A DNA stretch of 64,000 bases from Liolophura sinensis (Eukaryota; Mollusca; Polyplacophora; Chitonida; Chitonidae): positions 4,581,338 to 4,645,337 of the forward strand of contig NC_088302.1 of NCBI RefSeq assembly GCF_032854445.1. The letters run 5' to 3'. The position numbers were made by a program, and so were the translations under genes. The notes below the pieces were generated by a model that saw only the letters and a list, made by a program, of their open reading frames with translations, did no database searches and was not told where the DNA came from. Below, piece by piece: positions 1 to 10,689 of the stretch. Positions within the stretch are counted from its first letter, which is position 1, and each line of letters opens with the position of its first letter.

Positions 1-110
1 GGGGGTGGGTAAATGAGAGCTTGAGCGTGCGCCACAAACCGTTTCACAAACACGGACTTTCCACACCCCGTTGGTCAGCTCACGATACAGGTAAACGGAT
101 GCTCGCATTG
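1..110 (-). pseudogene. P-loop ATPase fragment, start of a Polinton-like packaging ATPase (tentative)
   Basis: Read on the minus strand from about 110 down to the window edge, one frame gives HPFTCIVS, a TGA stop, then PTGCGKSVFVKRF. PTGCGKS, with the residue before it replaced by the stop, is a Walker A nucleotide-binding loop, and the preceding hydrophobic strand fits a P-loop fold. N-termini of this kind occur in A32-like/FtsK-HerA-type packaging ATPases of Polinton/Maverick elements; that assignment rests on memory of the family and on the broken integrase 2.6 kb away on the same strand. The rest of the gene is beyond the left edge. The stop next to Walker A says the copy is dead. It could instead be some other P-loop ATPase of a mobile element. 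Confidence 0.5.
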
Positions 111-179
111 AGTATCCATAGATGTAGAAGCTGCGTGAATCAGTTCGGCTGGTCGTACGGATGAGGGTGAGGTACAATA

Positions 180-400
180 CCGCCGTCACCGTGGGCGGGA
201 AGGGTGAGGTAAACCGACTGCTACTGCGACTACTGCTGCTGGTCGCCGCGAGAGAGGAGGCGAGGTAGACGGAATGCTAATGCCGCTGCTGTTGCGGCTG
301 CTGGTGGTCCCCGCGGGTGGGGAGGACGTGGTAGACGGACTGCTACTCCCGCTGCTACTGCTGCAGCTGCTGCCGCACCGCGCCTTGTTGGATAAAGAAT
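180..400. repeat. GC-rich, CTG/GCT-rich imperfect trinucleotide stretch
   Basis: Runs such as CTGCTACTGCGACTACTGCTGCTG recur with GGTAGACGGA-type spacers, giving roughly 60-70 bp imperfect repeats. On the minus strand it would encode Ser/Gln/Arg-rich low-complexity peptide interrupted by stops. It lies upstream of the P-loop fragment and could be a decayed N-terminal extension or a spacer of the same element. Confidence 0.5.
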
Positions 401-483
401 AGTGATTGATACCGAAGTGTTGTTAGGGAGCGATCGTCGGTGACGCCGGCGGAGTTAGAGTGAACTGGGAAATCCCGTAAACT

Positions 484-690
484 TCAACCGGGGGTGAAGG
501 CTTGGTCCGTGGACGCGTCCTGCTGGGCGGTAAACGCCGTGGTGGGTAGCGGGTTGGAGGTCAGGTCCTCGCCCGGAACAGTGCTGTCAAGCCGACTCGC
601 GATGTCACTCAGCGATGACGGTGGTGATGATGGTGGTGATGGCGGTGGCGGCGGGGACAAACACCTCCCGGACCAACGGAAGAGAATCTT
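484..690 (-). other. Open minus-strand frame, Pro/Ser-rich then acidic (remnant, unknown)
   Basis: A minus-strand frame runs from about 690 to a TGA at 484-486. It begins with a Pro/Ser tract and continues with SSLSDIASRLDS and a Thr/Ala/Gln-rich tail ending FTPG. No start codon or family was recognised. The strand matches the ATPase and integrase remnants, so it may be the C-terminus of another gene of that element, cut by the retroelement that begins near here. The plus-strand frames over the same bases look like shadows. Confidence 0.25.
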
Positions 691-2120
691 GGCTTGAGAT
701 TGTAAAAAAGAAGGTTAGTTCAGCTATACACCGTCTAGACATTTATGCTCCACCTAAAGTTAAACAGGTTCTGAAGGAACACTCGCTTACCTTCATAGTA
801 AATTTGTCATCGCTGTTGCAGACAAGGCTCCTAATAGTGTCATTTTTCTTTGCAAGAATTATTATTATCAAATTCTTGTTCAAGAGGTATGTACATCTAC
901 AACGACATCCACGTATTCTGCTACTACATGTACTCTGGAGGAACTATTTAACAACCACAAAACCTTTCTTAAAGAAAGGCGCATAAATATACCTACCCGT
1001 CATAGAGAAATACCACAACTTTACTGGATTCCTAAAATGCATAAATCCCATACAAGGCTCGATTTATTGCGGGTTCAAGGAGTTGTAACACCAAAGTCTT
1101 GTCAACCCTACCTACGAGAGCCTTACAAGAAGTAAAGTCATATTGGAATAAGTATTGTTGTGCCATAACAAAAAATTCGGGTGTCAACTGCATGTGGATT
1201 CTTAACAACTCCAAACGTCTTACAGAAGAGCTTAATGCTTACATGCATATACCTTACAAAGGCGTATCCACATGGGATTTCTCTACTGTCTATACTACGA
1301 TTCCTCACAAAGATCTTATTGAAAGAATATTGTCGTTAATTGTCTCGGTATTTAATAAAACAGGTCACCGTTACATTAACGTCAGAAGCAATAAGGCTTT
1401 CTTTAGTTCTGCTATTTATAAAGGTTACCACTAATGGGGTGTTACATTATTTATTGAATTACTTGAATTTCTCATTAATAACATCTATGTGAAATTCGGG
1501 GATACCATATACCAACAGTGCATAGGTATTCCAATGGGTACCAATTGTGCGCCTCTTTGGCAGACCTACACCTGTTTTCATATGAATACGACTAAATGCA
1601 GATATTACTAAAAAGTAATATCTTTAAAGCTCAATCATTTTCATTTACCAAGCGGTATACTGATGATTTTCCGGCGTTAGATAACCCCATATTGCTGAAG
1701 CGGTGAAGGAAATCTATCCGCCTTCACTGGATTTATAGGAGACAACAGATAGTCCTGATGGTACATCTTATTGGGCTCTATATCTGTACAACGTCGAACA
1801 AGGTCTCCTTTCACGCCGCCTTTACGACAAAAGGGATAATTTCAATTTGGATATTGTAAATTATCCTTATTTGGATAGCAATATACCAAAGGGTCCTGCA
1901 TATGGCCTATACATATCTCGCCTTGTAGCATTTGTCAGATCTTGCGTAAACTGTGATGACTTTAATCTGCGTCACAAGGTGTTAGTTCAAAAACTAGTTT
2001 GTCAAGGATACTCCATCAAACGCCTTCATTCTAAGTTTCTCAAATTTTACAATGTGTATAACACTCTCGTTGGCAGGTATGGACAGAGCGCTCAGATTCT
2101 ATGGCGATCTGCATTGTGAT
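690..2120 (+). pseudogene. Decayed reverse transcriptase, probably Penelope-like retroelement
   Basis: A reverse transcriptase spread over all three plus frames. Visible blocks in order: PPKVKQVLKEHS (about 749-785); a stretch with KNSGVNCMWILNNSKRL (about 1170-1220); DFSTVYTTIPH (1276-1308), the motif A region; GIPMGTNCAPL (about 1525-1557), the motif B region, followed by a one-base frameshift; YTDDF (1656-1670), the catalytic Asp pair; and a C-terminal block with NYPYLDSNIPKGPAYGLYIS (about 1857-1918) ending in TGA at 2117-2119. The TTIPH and GIPMGTNCAPL signatures are shared by invertebrate Penelope-like elements as I remember them; no GIY-YIG endonuclease was identified. At least four frame breaks make it a pseudogene. 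Confidence 0.7.
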
Positions 2121-2700
2121 CAACCACAAAGACGGCGCTGTTATCCTCATGTACATATCTATCGCATACATGGTATTTAACAACACAGATGGCGCTGGTT
2201 GCCGAGTGTAACCGTTTATCTTGTAGACAGCTTTTATACAGACCAGTATGTAATGTGTAACATCACAGAGGGCGCCTCCTGTAGTATGAGATCCTTATAT
2301 ATTACAGGGAAAGATGTAATCGTCCGTTACTTTTGAATTACAGTCTGTTCGCTTAAGGTCTGTAACGCTCGTCATATTCGAACTATATCTAATACCGCTT
2401 AACCTGGGGCTAGGGGCCGTAAAGGTAGCCATGCTCATTACATCAGCATGATGTCTTTATGAACAGTTGCAATCAAAGCGCGACTGAGATACTTGTTTAA
2501 TTCTTATTTGACCTGGAACTCATTCACGGACTACGAATTTGAACTTTGATATGGAATTCATATTGCACGCTCAGTTCCGCGGCCAATCCACCCACTAAAA
2601 CTCCCATATACAAGAGAACTGCGAGCACGGCTGCCACCCTCCCTTTATTCTCGCACAAACCTTGTATTCACTGGTCCATCCCTTGAGGTAGGTCGATAGG
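2120..2700. other. Non-coding stretch between RT remnant and integrase remnant
   Basis: No gene recognised. The left part repeats short phrases such as ACAACACAGATGGCGC and TAACATCACAGAGGGCGC and is probably the 3' part of the retroelement. On the minus strand a short hydrophobic frame (about 2683-2524, with AVLAVLLYMGVLVGGLAA) could be a remnant membrane segment, but no start codon or relative was identified. Confidence 0.35.
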
Positions 2701-3701
2701 GAGTGATAGTCACCCCCATCATCCTTGGGGGTTAAATACGTTTTTAAGATTTCCGTGCTCTAATTCGGGAGGTACGATTTTTCGAATTTCCCTTTCACAT
2801 TACTTATACGCACGAGATCGCCGGCGCAATAACGGTACATAGATCGCTTGGACGTGGGTGGACCGTACAAGGCTTGACGCACTTTTTTCTGGTTCTGGGT
2901 GTTGACTTCGATGGGGCCCCGCCGTAGACTCTATATTGTAGCCGCGAACCAGCGTCGGTAAGGGGTCCAGGTACCGCCGAGTGTTGTCAGCGGTGAAATA
3001 TTTGTATATGCGTCCTTTCAAAGTACCGTTAAACCGTTCCACCACGGACGCTTTGGTCTCGTTAAACGTGTGAAAGAAAAACACTCCGTTGTCCTTTTAA
3101 AATGCCTCGAACGGTCTGTTGAGAAACTCTTTGCCCTCTTTCAAGACAGCGGTCGACGTCCCGTCTTGAAAATGCGTGGAAGCGCCTCGATCAGACGAGC
3201 ACCGGTTTTGGTGCGCAGTGGAACCTCCCAAGCGTACTTGGAGAGGACATCGATGCAGGTAAGTAGGTAACGGTTGTCGTCGTTCTCTTTGCCAAACGCT
3301 GCCATGTCGACCAGGTCCGCCTACCACTAACTGTCTATACACCCAACTACAGCGTGTACGTGTCCTGCTGGGCCAGGCAGCTGACACGCGGGCCCAACTC
3401 ACTTTGAGTCCATGTTGCGGGGCTGCCTTGAGCAAGGGCTGAACGCAGCCGTAAGCCGCTGAATTATCGGGGTCGTAGTACAATGCATGGAGAGCGGTAT
3501 CTGAGTCTCTGCTCTGGCGAGACGGCCGACGCGGTGGCTGACGAGGTGGCTGGCGGCTGGTGCGAGGCATAGCCCGGTGTCCGTGTACTGTCTGGTGGAA
3601 TGCGCCGACCAGAGTGAGTTTTTTTTAAACAAGCCAGCGACTAGGTGTAGCAGCGCGGACCTCAGCGAAACCTTCTCGCTCATGATCCCCTCAACCGTCA
3701 T
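2700..3701 (-). pseudogene. Broken integrase of Polinton / F54H12.3 type
   Basis: Minus-strand pieces in more than one frame line up with an RNase-H-fold integrase. An N-terminal piece contains ALHALYYDPDNSAAYG (near 3480). A core piece contains FQDG and FLNRPFEAF (around 3097-3160). The next frame has NETKASVVERFNGTLK, with the catalytic-domain ERFN motif, and RYLDPLPTLVRGYN (about 2930-3070). The C-terminal DNA-binding part reads GDLVRISNVKGKFEKSYLPN (about 2764-2827). Together these match the integrases annotated as transposon-derived F54H12.3-like, which Polinton/Maverick elements carry. Several frameshifts and the lack of one continuous frame make it a pseudogene. The first ATG is placed near 3701, directly below the promoter-like cluster. 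Confidence 0.7.
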
Positions 3702-3711
3702 TGTATTGTCT

Positions 3712-3874
3712 GGTCAGTTTTGGCGCGAAATGGAGCTCACCCATGGGTCAGTTTTGGCGCGAAATGGAGCTGAAGGGGCTGCTCTCGGGCGTAACGCCAC
3801 GCGCCTGCTAAAGTAGCTGCGCTTATTGGTCCGTTGGCGCGCCTCGCCTGACGTGTGACGTCACGCGCATGCGC
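3712..3874. promoter_or_regulatory. Promoter-like cluster: two E2F-like sites, inverted CCAAT, CRE, NRF-1
   Basis: Two exact 26-bp direct copies (3712-3737 and 3746-3771) each contain TTTTGGCGCGAAA, a perfect E2F-type site. ATTGG (inverted CCAAT) is at 3825-3829, another TTGGCGCG follows near 3834, a perfect CRE TGACGTCA is at 3856-3863 and a perfect NRF-1 palindrome GCGCATGCGC is at 3865-3874. The cluster starts 11 bp upstream of the integrase's probable start codon on the minus strand. Site identities are consensus matches; promoter activity is inferred. It resembles promoters of DNA viruses and S-phase genes and may be the element's own. Confidence 0.55.
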
Positions 3875-3964
3875 CTAGCACATGGGACGTAACGACACAC
3901 CTCCACCACCGCACTCACCACCGCAGTGCGAGACGAAAGCTCCCTACTATACTACTCACGAAGC

Positions 3965-6390
3965 CTTTCGGCAGAAGAAGTTGTTTCGTTCGATGAAAAG
4001 TGAAGTAATTTCACTTACATACAAAGAGAAAGGTGATAAAATTCACTGAAAAACTGCCATCCAATTAAGTTTACTTCATGTAGATTGTAGGATAATATCG
4101 GGTTTTATTGCAAACAGAATGAAGAATGTAGTCTCATCTATAATCGATACCGGCCCTGATAGCACAGTTGGTAGAGCGTCCGCTTCGAGAGCGGTAGATC
4201 CAGATCCTGGGTCGAGTCACACCTAACACTTTAAATAAGGAAGTTGTAACTTGGTACAACGGACTGGTTGACCCGTATCAGTATAATGGCTCGGGTGGGG
4301 CGCCTTATTTGCCTTCGTCAAGGAGGCACATTACATACACACCCTAAGGATTCCTCCGTCGTCATTTCATGTGACTGAAAAATTGTTGAGTACGACGTTA
4401 AACCCCAAGCACTTACTAACTTACTCTATAATATATAAGCGTCAGTCATGTTGTATTCCTGGTAAAGATGTTGCTGACACAATTTGTAGCCTGCTTCGTA
4501 TTATTTCGGGAAGAATAAAACTGAAACGTATTTCCTAAAATCAGATGAGGGGAAAGATGATACAACATCAACTCTTGATGATAGAGGATCTTTTAAAGCT
4601 GTTCTAAATTTTTGTTAATGTGTACCGTAGAGCTTCCAATGTTAAACTGAAAGTTGATAAATGTGAGATCCATGTAATTTCTGTTGACACTCTGCCTGAG
4701 AAAATTGAAGGTGCTTCAGAAAACAAGGACTCTCTTTGTCTATTGGGAGTATATAGGAGTAGATAGGACGCAACAAAGTTCAATGTATCGAAATGAACTG
4801 CAAAGATGAATTTCTGAAAATAAAATCCGTTATTAAGGGATGGTGGCAAAAACTCCTATTACTATGTGGTCAAGTGACAGTGGTCAACAGTTTACTGTCT
4901 ACTCTGTTGTGCTATGGAATGCCAGTACTTGATGTACCCAGTCTTTATCTATGTAAATGCTCTGAAAAACGTGTCGATTTTGTTTGGGTAAACACGAAAC
5001 ATCTTGTTGCATACAACACTTTATCCGCAGCCACAAGATCTGGAGGACTGAGTCTGCCGGACATAAATTGTAAACTCAAGGCTCTTTGGCGAAATGTAAT
5101 AAGACACAGTTTCAAGACATCGTTCGAAGCAATATGGAAATGTATTTTTAAAGGCTTTTTTATCAAGAAGCTTTGATCTTGAATTATGCAATGAGTTTTT
5201 CTATAGAATTATACCGAATAGCATATTGGAAAGCGTCCCACCGGTTTATAGAGAGGTACTAATGGCTTGGAATGACCTACAAAATTGTACTTATTTTCCT
5301 ATCTCTGACAAAAGCAAGTGTTATATCAGCCCATATTTTTCAATCACCGAATAGTGGTGAAGGGTAAAACCCTATACTCTGATCTGTTTGTAAAGTCTGG
5401 TTTGTTTTGTCTGAGAGACTTTTTGTACGAAGTAATTCCGGGATTTTTGCCGCATTCGGCTGATAGAGATTTGTCACCGATGTTTTTCCGGAGGCGGATA
5501 TAAATCGTATTGAACTGTTGTATGAAATGATCAAAACATGTGTACCAAACGAATGGTCAGCTTTTCTGGATAAAAATGAAGTTAGTAATATAGCCACCGA
5601 CGAGCCCAGGGTATATTGTGAATGTGAAGAAGGGCTTATTTGCTCCTTCAAGACACTCGCCCCCTGTAGAACACAGAGGGAAACGATTACCCGGGCACCA
5701 GATTCGATGGATGTCATTGTTTTCGAACATAGACATAACCAAGTCTTGGGAATGGTTTACAATCCAGAGGAATCCAGATTCAACAGATCTGGAATTTAAA
5801 TTACTGCATAATGTTATCTTTACTAATAAGAGGATGGTAAAATGTGGATTACAGACCTGTGTGAAATATGCTCGGAAGGACCTGAAGACAGTTCATCTAT
5901 TTTTAAGCAAAAGACGTTATTTAAGTCTGCATCTGTCATGACTGTGAATGATTTAATTTTGCAGCACTTCTTATGTTTCAACTAGCGTATAAGAAAGACA
6001 ACATTAGCTTTTTTTTTGTATGTGGTGTCGCACGGCTTGCCATATACAAATCTAACGACGAACTATGCTTATGTACCACGGAAAACACATTAACATTGTT
6101 TCTCTCTCCAAAGCTACGGTAGAGCCAGAAGTGAAAATGGCCCACTTGTATTTTACACACCCATGGGATCTGTTCTTTGGATGATATATTAAGTTTAATC
6201 ATTTTGTCAGTATAAATGACAACGGCAATTTCAGGATTGTGTTGGAATATTTGTTATTTTGTGAATATAATGTACTGGTAGTTTGCATCTAGCCCTTTTC
6301 TAGTTTTAACATGTAAACGATGCAGTAACCTTTGTATGTAATGAACTCTGGGGGAATTAGTATACTTTCAAAACCAAAAGAAAAAAAAGC
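3965..6390 (+). pseudogene. Decayed LINE (L1/Tx1-like) open reading frame 2, interrupted by a SINE
   Basis: Plus-strand blocks resemble a LINE reverse transcriptase and its C-terminal region. Around 3990-4144 comes the start of the palm (SLTYKEKGDK, then a CRIISGFIANRMKNV block). A SINE at 4145-4424 interrupts it; the frame resumes at 4433 with PGKDVADTICSLL. The segment with the catalytic YxDD is missing, apparently deleted. From 4618 comes RASNVKLKVDKCEIHVI, then 4793-5176 the thumb (VTVVNSLLS, VDFVWVN, GGLSLPDI), 5318-5503 (IVVKGKTLYSDLFVKSGL) and 5770-5940 (DLEFKLLHNVIFTNKRM, followed by a Cys-rich end). An A-rich tail at about 6372-6388 marks the 3' end. Stops and frameshifts throughout. 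Clade assignment is by resemblance only. Confidence 0.7.
4145..4424 (+). mobile_element. tRNA-derived SINE (family 1), inserted in the LINE
   Basis: Starts with a tRNA-like head containing TAGCACAGTTGGTAGAGC (box A-like) and GGGTCGAGTC (box B-like), followed by the family body and a tail ending CCCCAAGCACTTACTAACTTAC. An 8-bp target-site duplication, TCTATAAT, lies at 4137-4144 and 4425-4432. Removing the SINE and one copy restores an uninterrupted LINE frame across the junction, so the LINE is the older element. Compared with the copy at 51464 part of the body is missing. Confidence 0.85.
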
Positions 6391-6490
6391 GTCCGGCCGA
6401 GGGCGGTAGATCCAGGGTCAATCCTTACTTGGGTTACACCTGAGACCTTTGGCGTTCAGCATTAAGGGGATAGTGCAACGACTGGTTCAG
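6390..6490 (+). mobile_element. SINE family 1 fragment
   Basis: GCGTCCGGCCGAGGGCGGTAGATCC and AAGGGGATAGTGCAACGACTGGTT match the tRNA head and body of family 1, joined directly to the LINE's A-rich 3' end and lacking the tail. Confidence 0.7.
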
Positions 6491-6529
6491 TATAATATGT
6501 CAATAAGTTTCACAGGATAATCCTAATTA

Positions 6530-6857
6530 AAGTCAGTGAGTGAGTGCTTGGGGTTTAACGTCGTACTTAACAATTTTTCAGTCATATGACGACGAAGGAA
6601 TCCTTAGGGTGCATGTACGTGTAATGTGCCTCTTTGTTGCAGGACGGATTTCCACCGCTCTTTATCTAGTGCTGCTTCACTGAGACGACTTACCGAAGGC
6701 AAGTAAGCTGCCCCGCTCGAGCCATTATACTGATGCTGAACGCCAAGCAAGGCAGCTACAACTTCCTCCTTTAAAGTCTGACCCGACCCAGGATTGACCC
6801 TGGATCTACCGTTCCCGAAGCGGACGCTTTACTAACCATGCTATCGGGGCCCGGTAG
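6530..6857 (-). mobile_element. tRNA-derived SINE (family 1)
   Basis: Nearly full-length minus-strand copy, tail (GTGAGTGAGTGCTTGGGG) at the left and tRNA-like head at the right. Flanked by CCTAATTA at 6522-6529 and 6858-6865, an 8-bp target-site duplication. With the fragment at 6390-6490 it forms a tail-to-tail pair. Confidence 0.85.
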
Positions 6858-7068
6858 CCTAATTAGAAGAAAAATTTTACCAAGTTTATTGTCCCAAAGG
6901 ATGAAACACTTAACAGTTTGAAAGACCTTTTCATAGAATTTAAAATGTCATCCCCAATATTTGTTCGTAACTTTTTTTTTATACATAGAGGCCTAATTTG
7001 ACTTCAAAACATCCTAAAAGAAATATGGTAGGGGTAAATTTGGTTCCCTTCTCAATTTTTATTTAGCT

Positions 7069-7205
7069 ATTGATTTATTTGATTGATATTTTACGCCATA
7101 CTCAAGAATATTTTGGTTGCTGAAAGTCCTTCCCATGGCCGGCCCACATGCGCATTGGTGAGAGGCTGCTGGGTCATTGCGCCGCGCTGGAAAGCTAACA
7201 ACCTC
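7069..7205 (-). mobile_element. SINE family 2, internally deleted
   Basis: The tail motif TTTTACGCCATACTCAAGAATATTT is followed after a deletion by the head-proximal part (GCATTGGTGAGAGGCTGCTGGGTCATTGCGCC). Confidence 0.75.
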
Positions 7206-8519
7206 GATCACTGTGCGATCGTTTTTCAGCATTTCGATATAATCTTTGTCCCCAAAAACATGTTTAGCATCAGAAAGAATCGGAAGTCAGTAAAGAAAAG
7301 TGTTCATTATCGGTATCTGGGTAGTGTAATATAACCAGTATGATAAAACTTCGAACTGACACTGATTCTATACATCTTGAAGTGAGTAAACACATTTGAA
7401 CATGTGTATCCAAAATGTTGCGGTTAAATCCCCGATATTGTCCTGTAATAAATTATTTTCTGAGGATATTACAAAGAGTTTCAGCATGAATACCAATTTA
7501 TTCTGGAAATAAAGCCCTACAAAAGCTTGAAGCTGCACCATGATATATGGTACACGATCCATTCAAGTGAATACCAGGTATCCCTTTAACAAGATATATC
7601 ATTGTTCGTTTTGACACATTACTTAGATGGCTTATGTAAAGGTCTAAGAATAGCGCTTTATATATATTAATATAAACATCTAATTTTATTTAATATATTG
7701 AATTTTTAGACAGCTTTTTCCGTCCTTTTAAGTTTTGACCTCTGAAAAAATTGTTTTGGATTTATGACATATTTCATATATATATGATGAAAGATTGTGC
7801 ATTTGATTTTCATTGTTCTTTATATTTATAGCCATGCCTTCGTGGGTCGTGACTATGTAGAGGTATCGATAACAAATGATGGCAATTACTACATATCATT
7901 TAAATACTTTTTACTAAACTTTTATTAGTGGGATGTGTGTTATAGGGGGCGCAGTCCAGATTGTTTTAGCATGAATCATCACGTGATTAGCTATAAGTAT
8001 AATTTATTTACGCGACACTTGGTTTATTTAACATTGTTATACGACTGGCAGTCCAACCACGCATATTATCCTGGGTACTTTTAATATTAATTAAAGCGTT
8101 GATAATCAAGGTCCCCTTTTCAGGGACTTATTTTAATTATTTATACATTCGTTTGATTCTACATCTGAACAGTAGCGATAAACAGTTACCTTATCTTGAA
8201 CTGCATGGACAACATATAGTCATACAGAAAATTTCCTTGAAATTCTAAAAACGCTGGCACAATTCACTAGCGAGTCTCGATATTTACGCGGGGATACCTT
8301 GTTATTTGGCTACTAGTATGTTTATTAGGATGGCAGCCTACCAGCTGACTGATCCATTTGTGTAAGTGATTGTCAGTTCTTCTTATAGGCTGCGTCGTGT
8401 AAACATGCATATATGGCAGAATGTGACCAGCTTTATTTTTTTTCTTTACAAACTTAAATTTTATTCATTTTTACGAAATACAATATTGTTTGATCATCTA
8501 CTTGGAATCTTTTCGTCAT
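7206..8519. other. Intergenic AT-rich sequence
   Basis: No gene, exon or recognisable repeat seen. Short open frames lack family resemblance and splice context. Confidence 0.5.
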
Positions 8520-9335
8520 CTACTATGTCAGAAACTATCTGGGAAAAACCTTACACTGTTTATGTTTATGCAGGACCGCCTTGATGATAATGGATTGTGA
8601 GGCAGCCATACGCAGGGAACCATACACTGCATATGTATATATGGAGTACCACCTTGATGATAATGGATTGTGAGGAAGCTATATGGAGGAAACCATACAC
8701 TGTATATGTATATATGCAAGGCATCCTTGATGATAACAGATTGTGAAGAAGCTATATATGGAGGGAATCACACACTGTATACGTATATATGCAAGACCGC
8801 CTTACTGATAACAGATTGTAAGGAAGCTATATGGAGGAAACCATGCAGTGTATACGTATATATGGAGGACCGCCTTGATGATAACAGATTGTGAGGAAGC
8901 TATATGGAGGAAACCATACACTGTGTACTTATATATGGAGGATCGCCTTCATGATAATGGATTGTGATGAAGCTATATGTAGGAAACCATGCACTCTATA
9001 TGGAGGACCGCCTTCATGATTATGGATTGTGAGAAAGCTATATGAAGGAAACCATACTCTATGTATGTACATATGGAGGACAGCCTTCATGATAACGGAT
9101 TGTGAGGAAACTATATGGAGGAAACCATACACTGCATATGTATATATGGACAACCGCTTTGGTGATAATGGATTGTGAGAAAGGTATATGGAGGAAACCA
9201 TACACTGTATGTATATGGAGGACCGCCTTCATGGTAATGGATTGTGAGGAAGCTATATGGAGGAAATCATACACTGAATATGTATGTATGGACGACCGCT
9301 TTGATGATAATGGATTGTGAGGAATCTATATGTAG
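8520..9335. repeat. 73-bp minisatellite, 11 copies
   Basis: The phrase GGATTGTGAGGAAGCTATATGG recurs at 8592, 8665, 8738, 8813, 8886, 8959, 9024, 9097, 9170, 9239 and 9312; spacing is 73 bp except for units of 65, 69 and 75 bp. Each unit also contains CATACACTGTATATGTATATATGGAGGACCGCC. Open frames here (60-90 codons) are repeat by-products. Confidence 0.95.
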
Positions 9336-9716
9336 GGGAGAGACGCTGGCACCTCGATCCTCTCGGTATTGCTGACGTGTGTGGAGGCCATCAGACTCGT
9401 CACCTAAGAACACTTAAGAGGAGAGATGCGGATCGATGTGTTATTTGTAACTGATGCATTTACATCAAGATCTTACATCGCATAAATATTCATATATGGT
9501 ATGCATAGAAATTAGGATTATCCGTTGTTACATTGGAGGAACTTTGTTACGGAATTTGACTGGTAACAAGTGTACAGGCGAGGCCTATTTGTTGAAAACT
9601 AATTATTTGGGCTATTCTGAATTAACAGAACAATTCTTTCTTCTTATTTGTTGTCCAAACTCTCTGCAACATTCTCTTTCAGCAGATTCATATGCGTTCA
9701 GTTATTCTATATACTT

Positions 9717-9950
9717 TTTTAATTGGTGTTTTAGGCCATACTCAAGAATATTTCGACATCCGCACACACTATGATGGGAAGAAACTGGACAGAGCCCGAA
9801 GGCAAGCCACGGCCATTCGCAGGTTGCTGCTAGACATTTCCGCATTCGGCCGTTAAGGAAGCCATCATAAGCTGGACGTTACCATCGACCGCATTGGTGA
9901 GTGGCCTCCGAGTCACTGCGCTCCTCTAGCCACCGAGGCGCATCCCTACT
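9717..9950 (-). mobile_element. SINE family 2
   Basis: Minus-strand copy running from TTGGTGTTTTAGGCCATACTCAAG to GCCACCGAGGCGC, diverged but with tail, body and tRNA-like head recognisable. Confidence 0.8.
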
Positions 9951-10437
9951 CAGATACTGACTACTAAGGTAGATAGTGTTTATGTAAACATTGCAGTGTA
10001 CTGACAGTCTTATGTAGTGACTGCCGATTTCACAAACTGTGCTTTCTTCTTAAGTCGTACATACTGATGTATTTACAATCACAGTAGCATTTTACATCTG
10101 CATTAGTACAAATTAATGCACTTTAAAAAAAAATGGTGCCCAGCCCTAGTCATCGATGCCTAATAGTTATAAGTGTATATATAACCAGTCCTGTCTTTAC
10201 TAATCCCTGGTATGTAATATGTTATGTAACTCTTCCTGTTTCTATTACTGATTCACTGGGGCTGTATCACATATGGCCTTTTATCCAAGATTGTAGAATT
10301 GTATAATGACTTTCAAATCGATTCGAGAAGATACTGGCCATCGCGGTAGATCCAGCTATAAACGTAACAATATTTTGATGTGTAAGAAAACTCAGTATCT
10401 GAAGCATTTTGCACGTTAAACGCTCTTATGCGCCGTG
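9951..10437. other. Intergenic, nothing recognised
   Basis: AT-rich unique sequence without coding signal. Confidence 0.5.
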
Positions 10438-10575
10438 TACTGTACACGTGTCCACAACGTTATCAGTGAGCTCCTTTTACACGTGTCCATCACCTAATCA
10501 ATGAGCTCCCTTTTACACGTGTCCATCACGTAATCAGTGAGCACGCTTTACAAGTGTTCACCCATAAACAGAGGT
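10438..10575. repeat. Short tandem repeat, about 45 bp, three to four copies
   Basis: TTTTACACGTGTCCATCACGTAATCAGTGAGC-type units repeat three to four times with divergence. Each unit carries an ACACGTGT palindrome or a derivative of it. Confidence 0.7.
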
Positions 10576-10689
10576 CTCCCTATTTATGTTAATCCATGTG
10601 ATCAATATGGCAAATGTTACGTTGGCAATGTCTACACACGTGATAATGGCACACGTGTATAGGTATGGATGGGTAGACATTTATATGTA

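Noticed and set aside
2524-2683. Hydrophobic minus-strand peptide as a membrane protein gene
   Set aside because: No start codon before the hydrophobic part and no recognised relative; kept only as a note.
4145-4220. Functional tRNA gene
   Set aside because: The tRNA-like head is part of a SINE with its body, tail and target duplication; the same head recurs in other copies.
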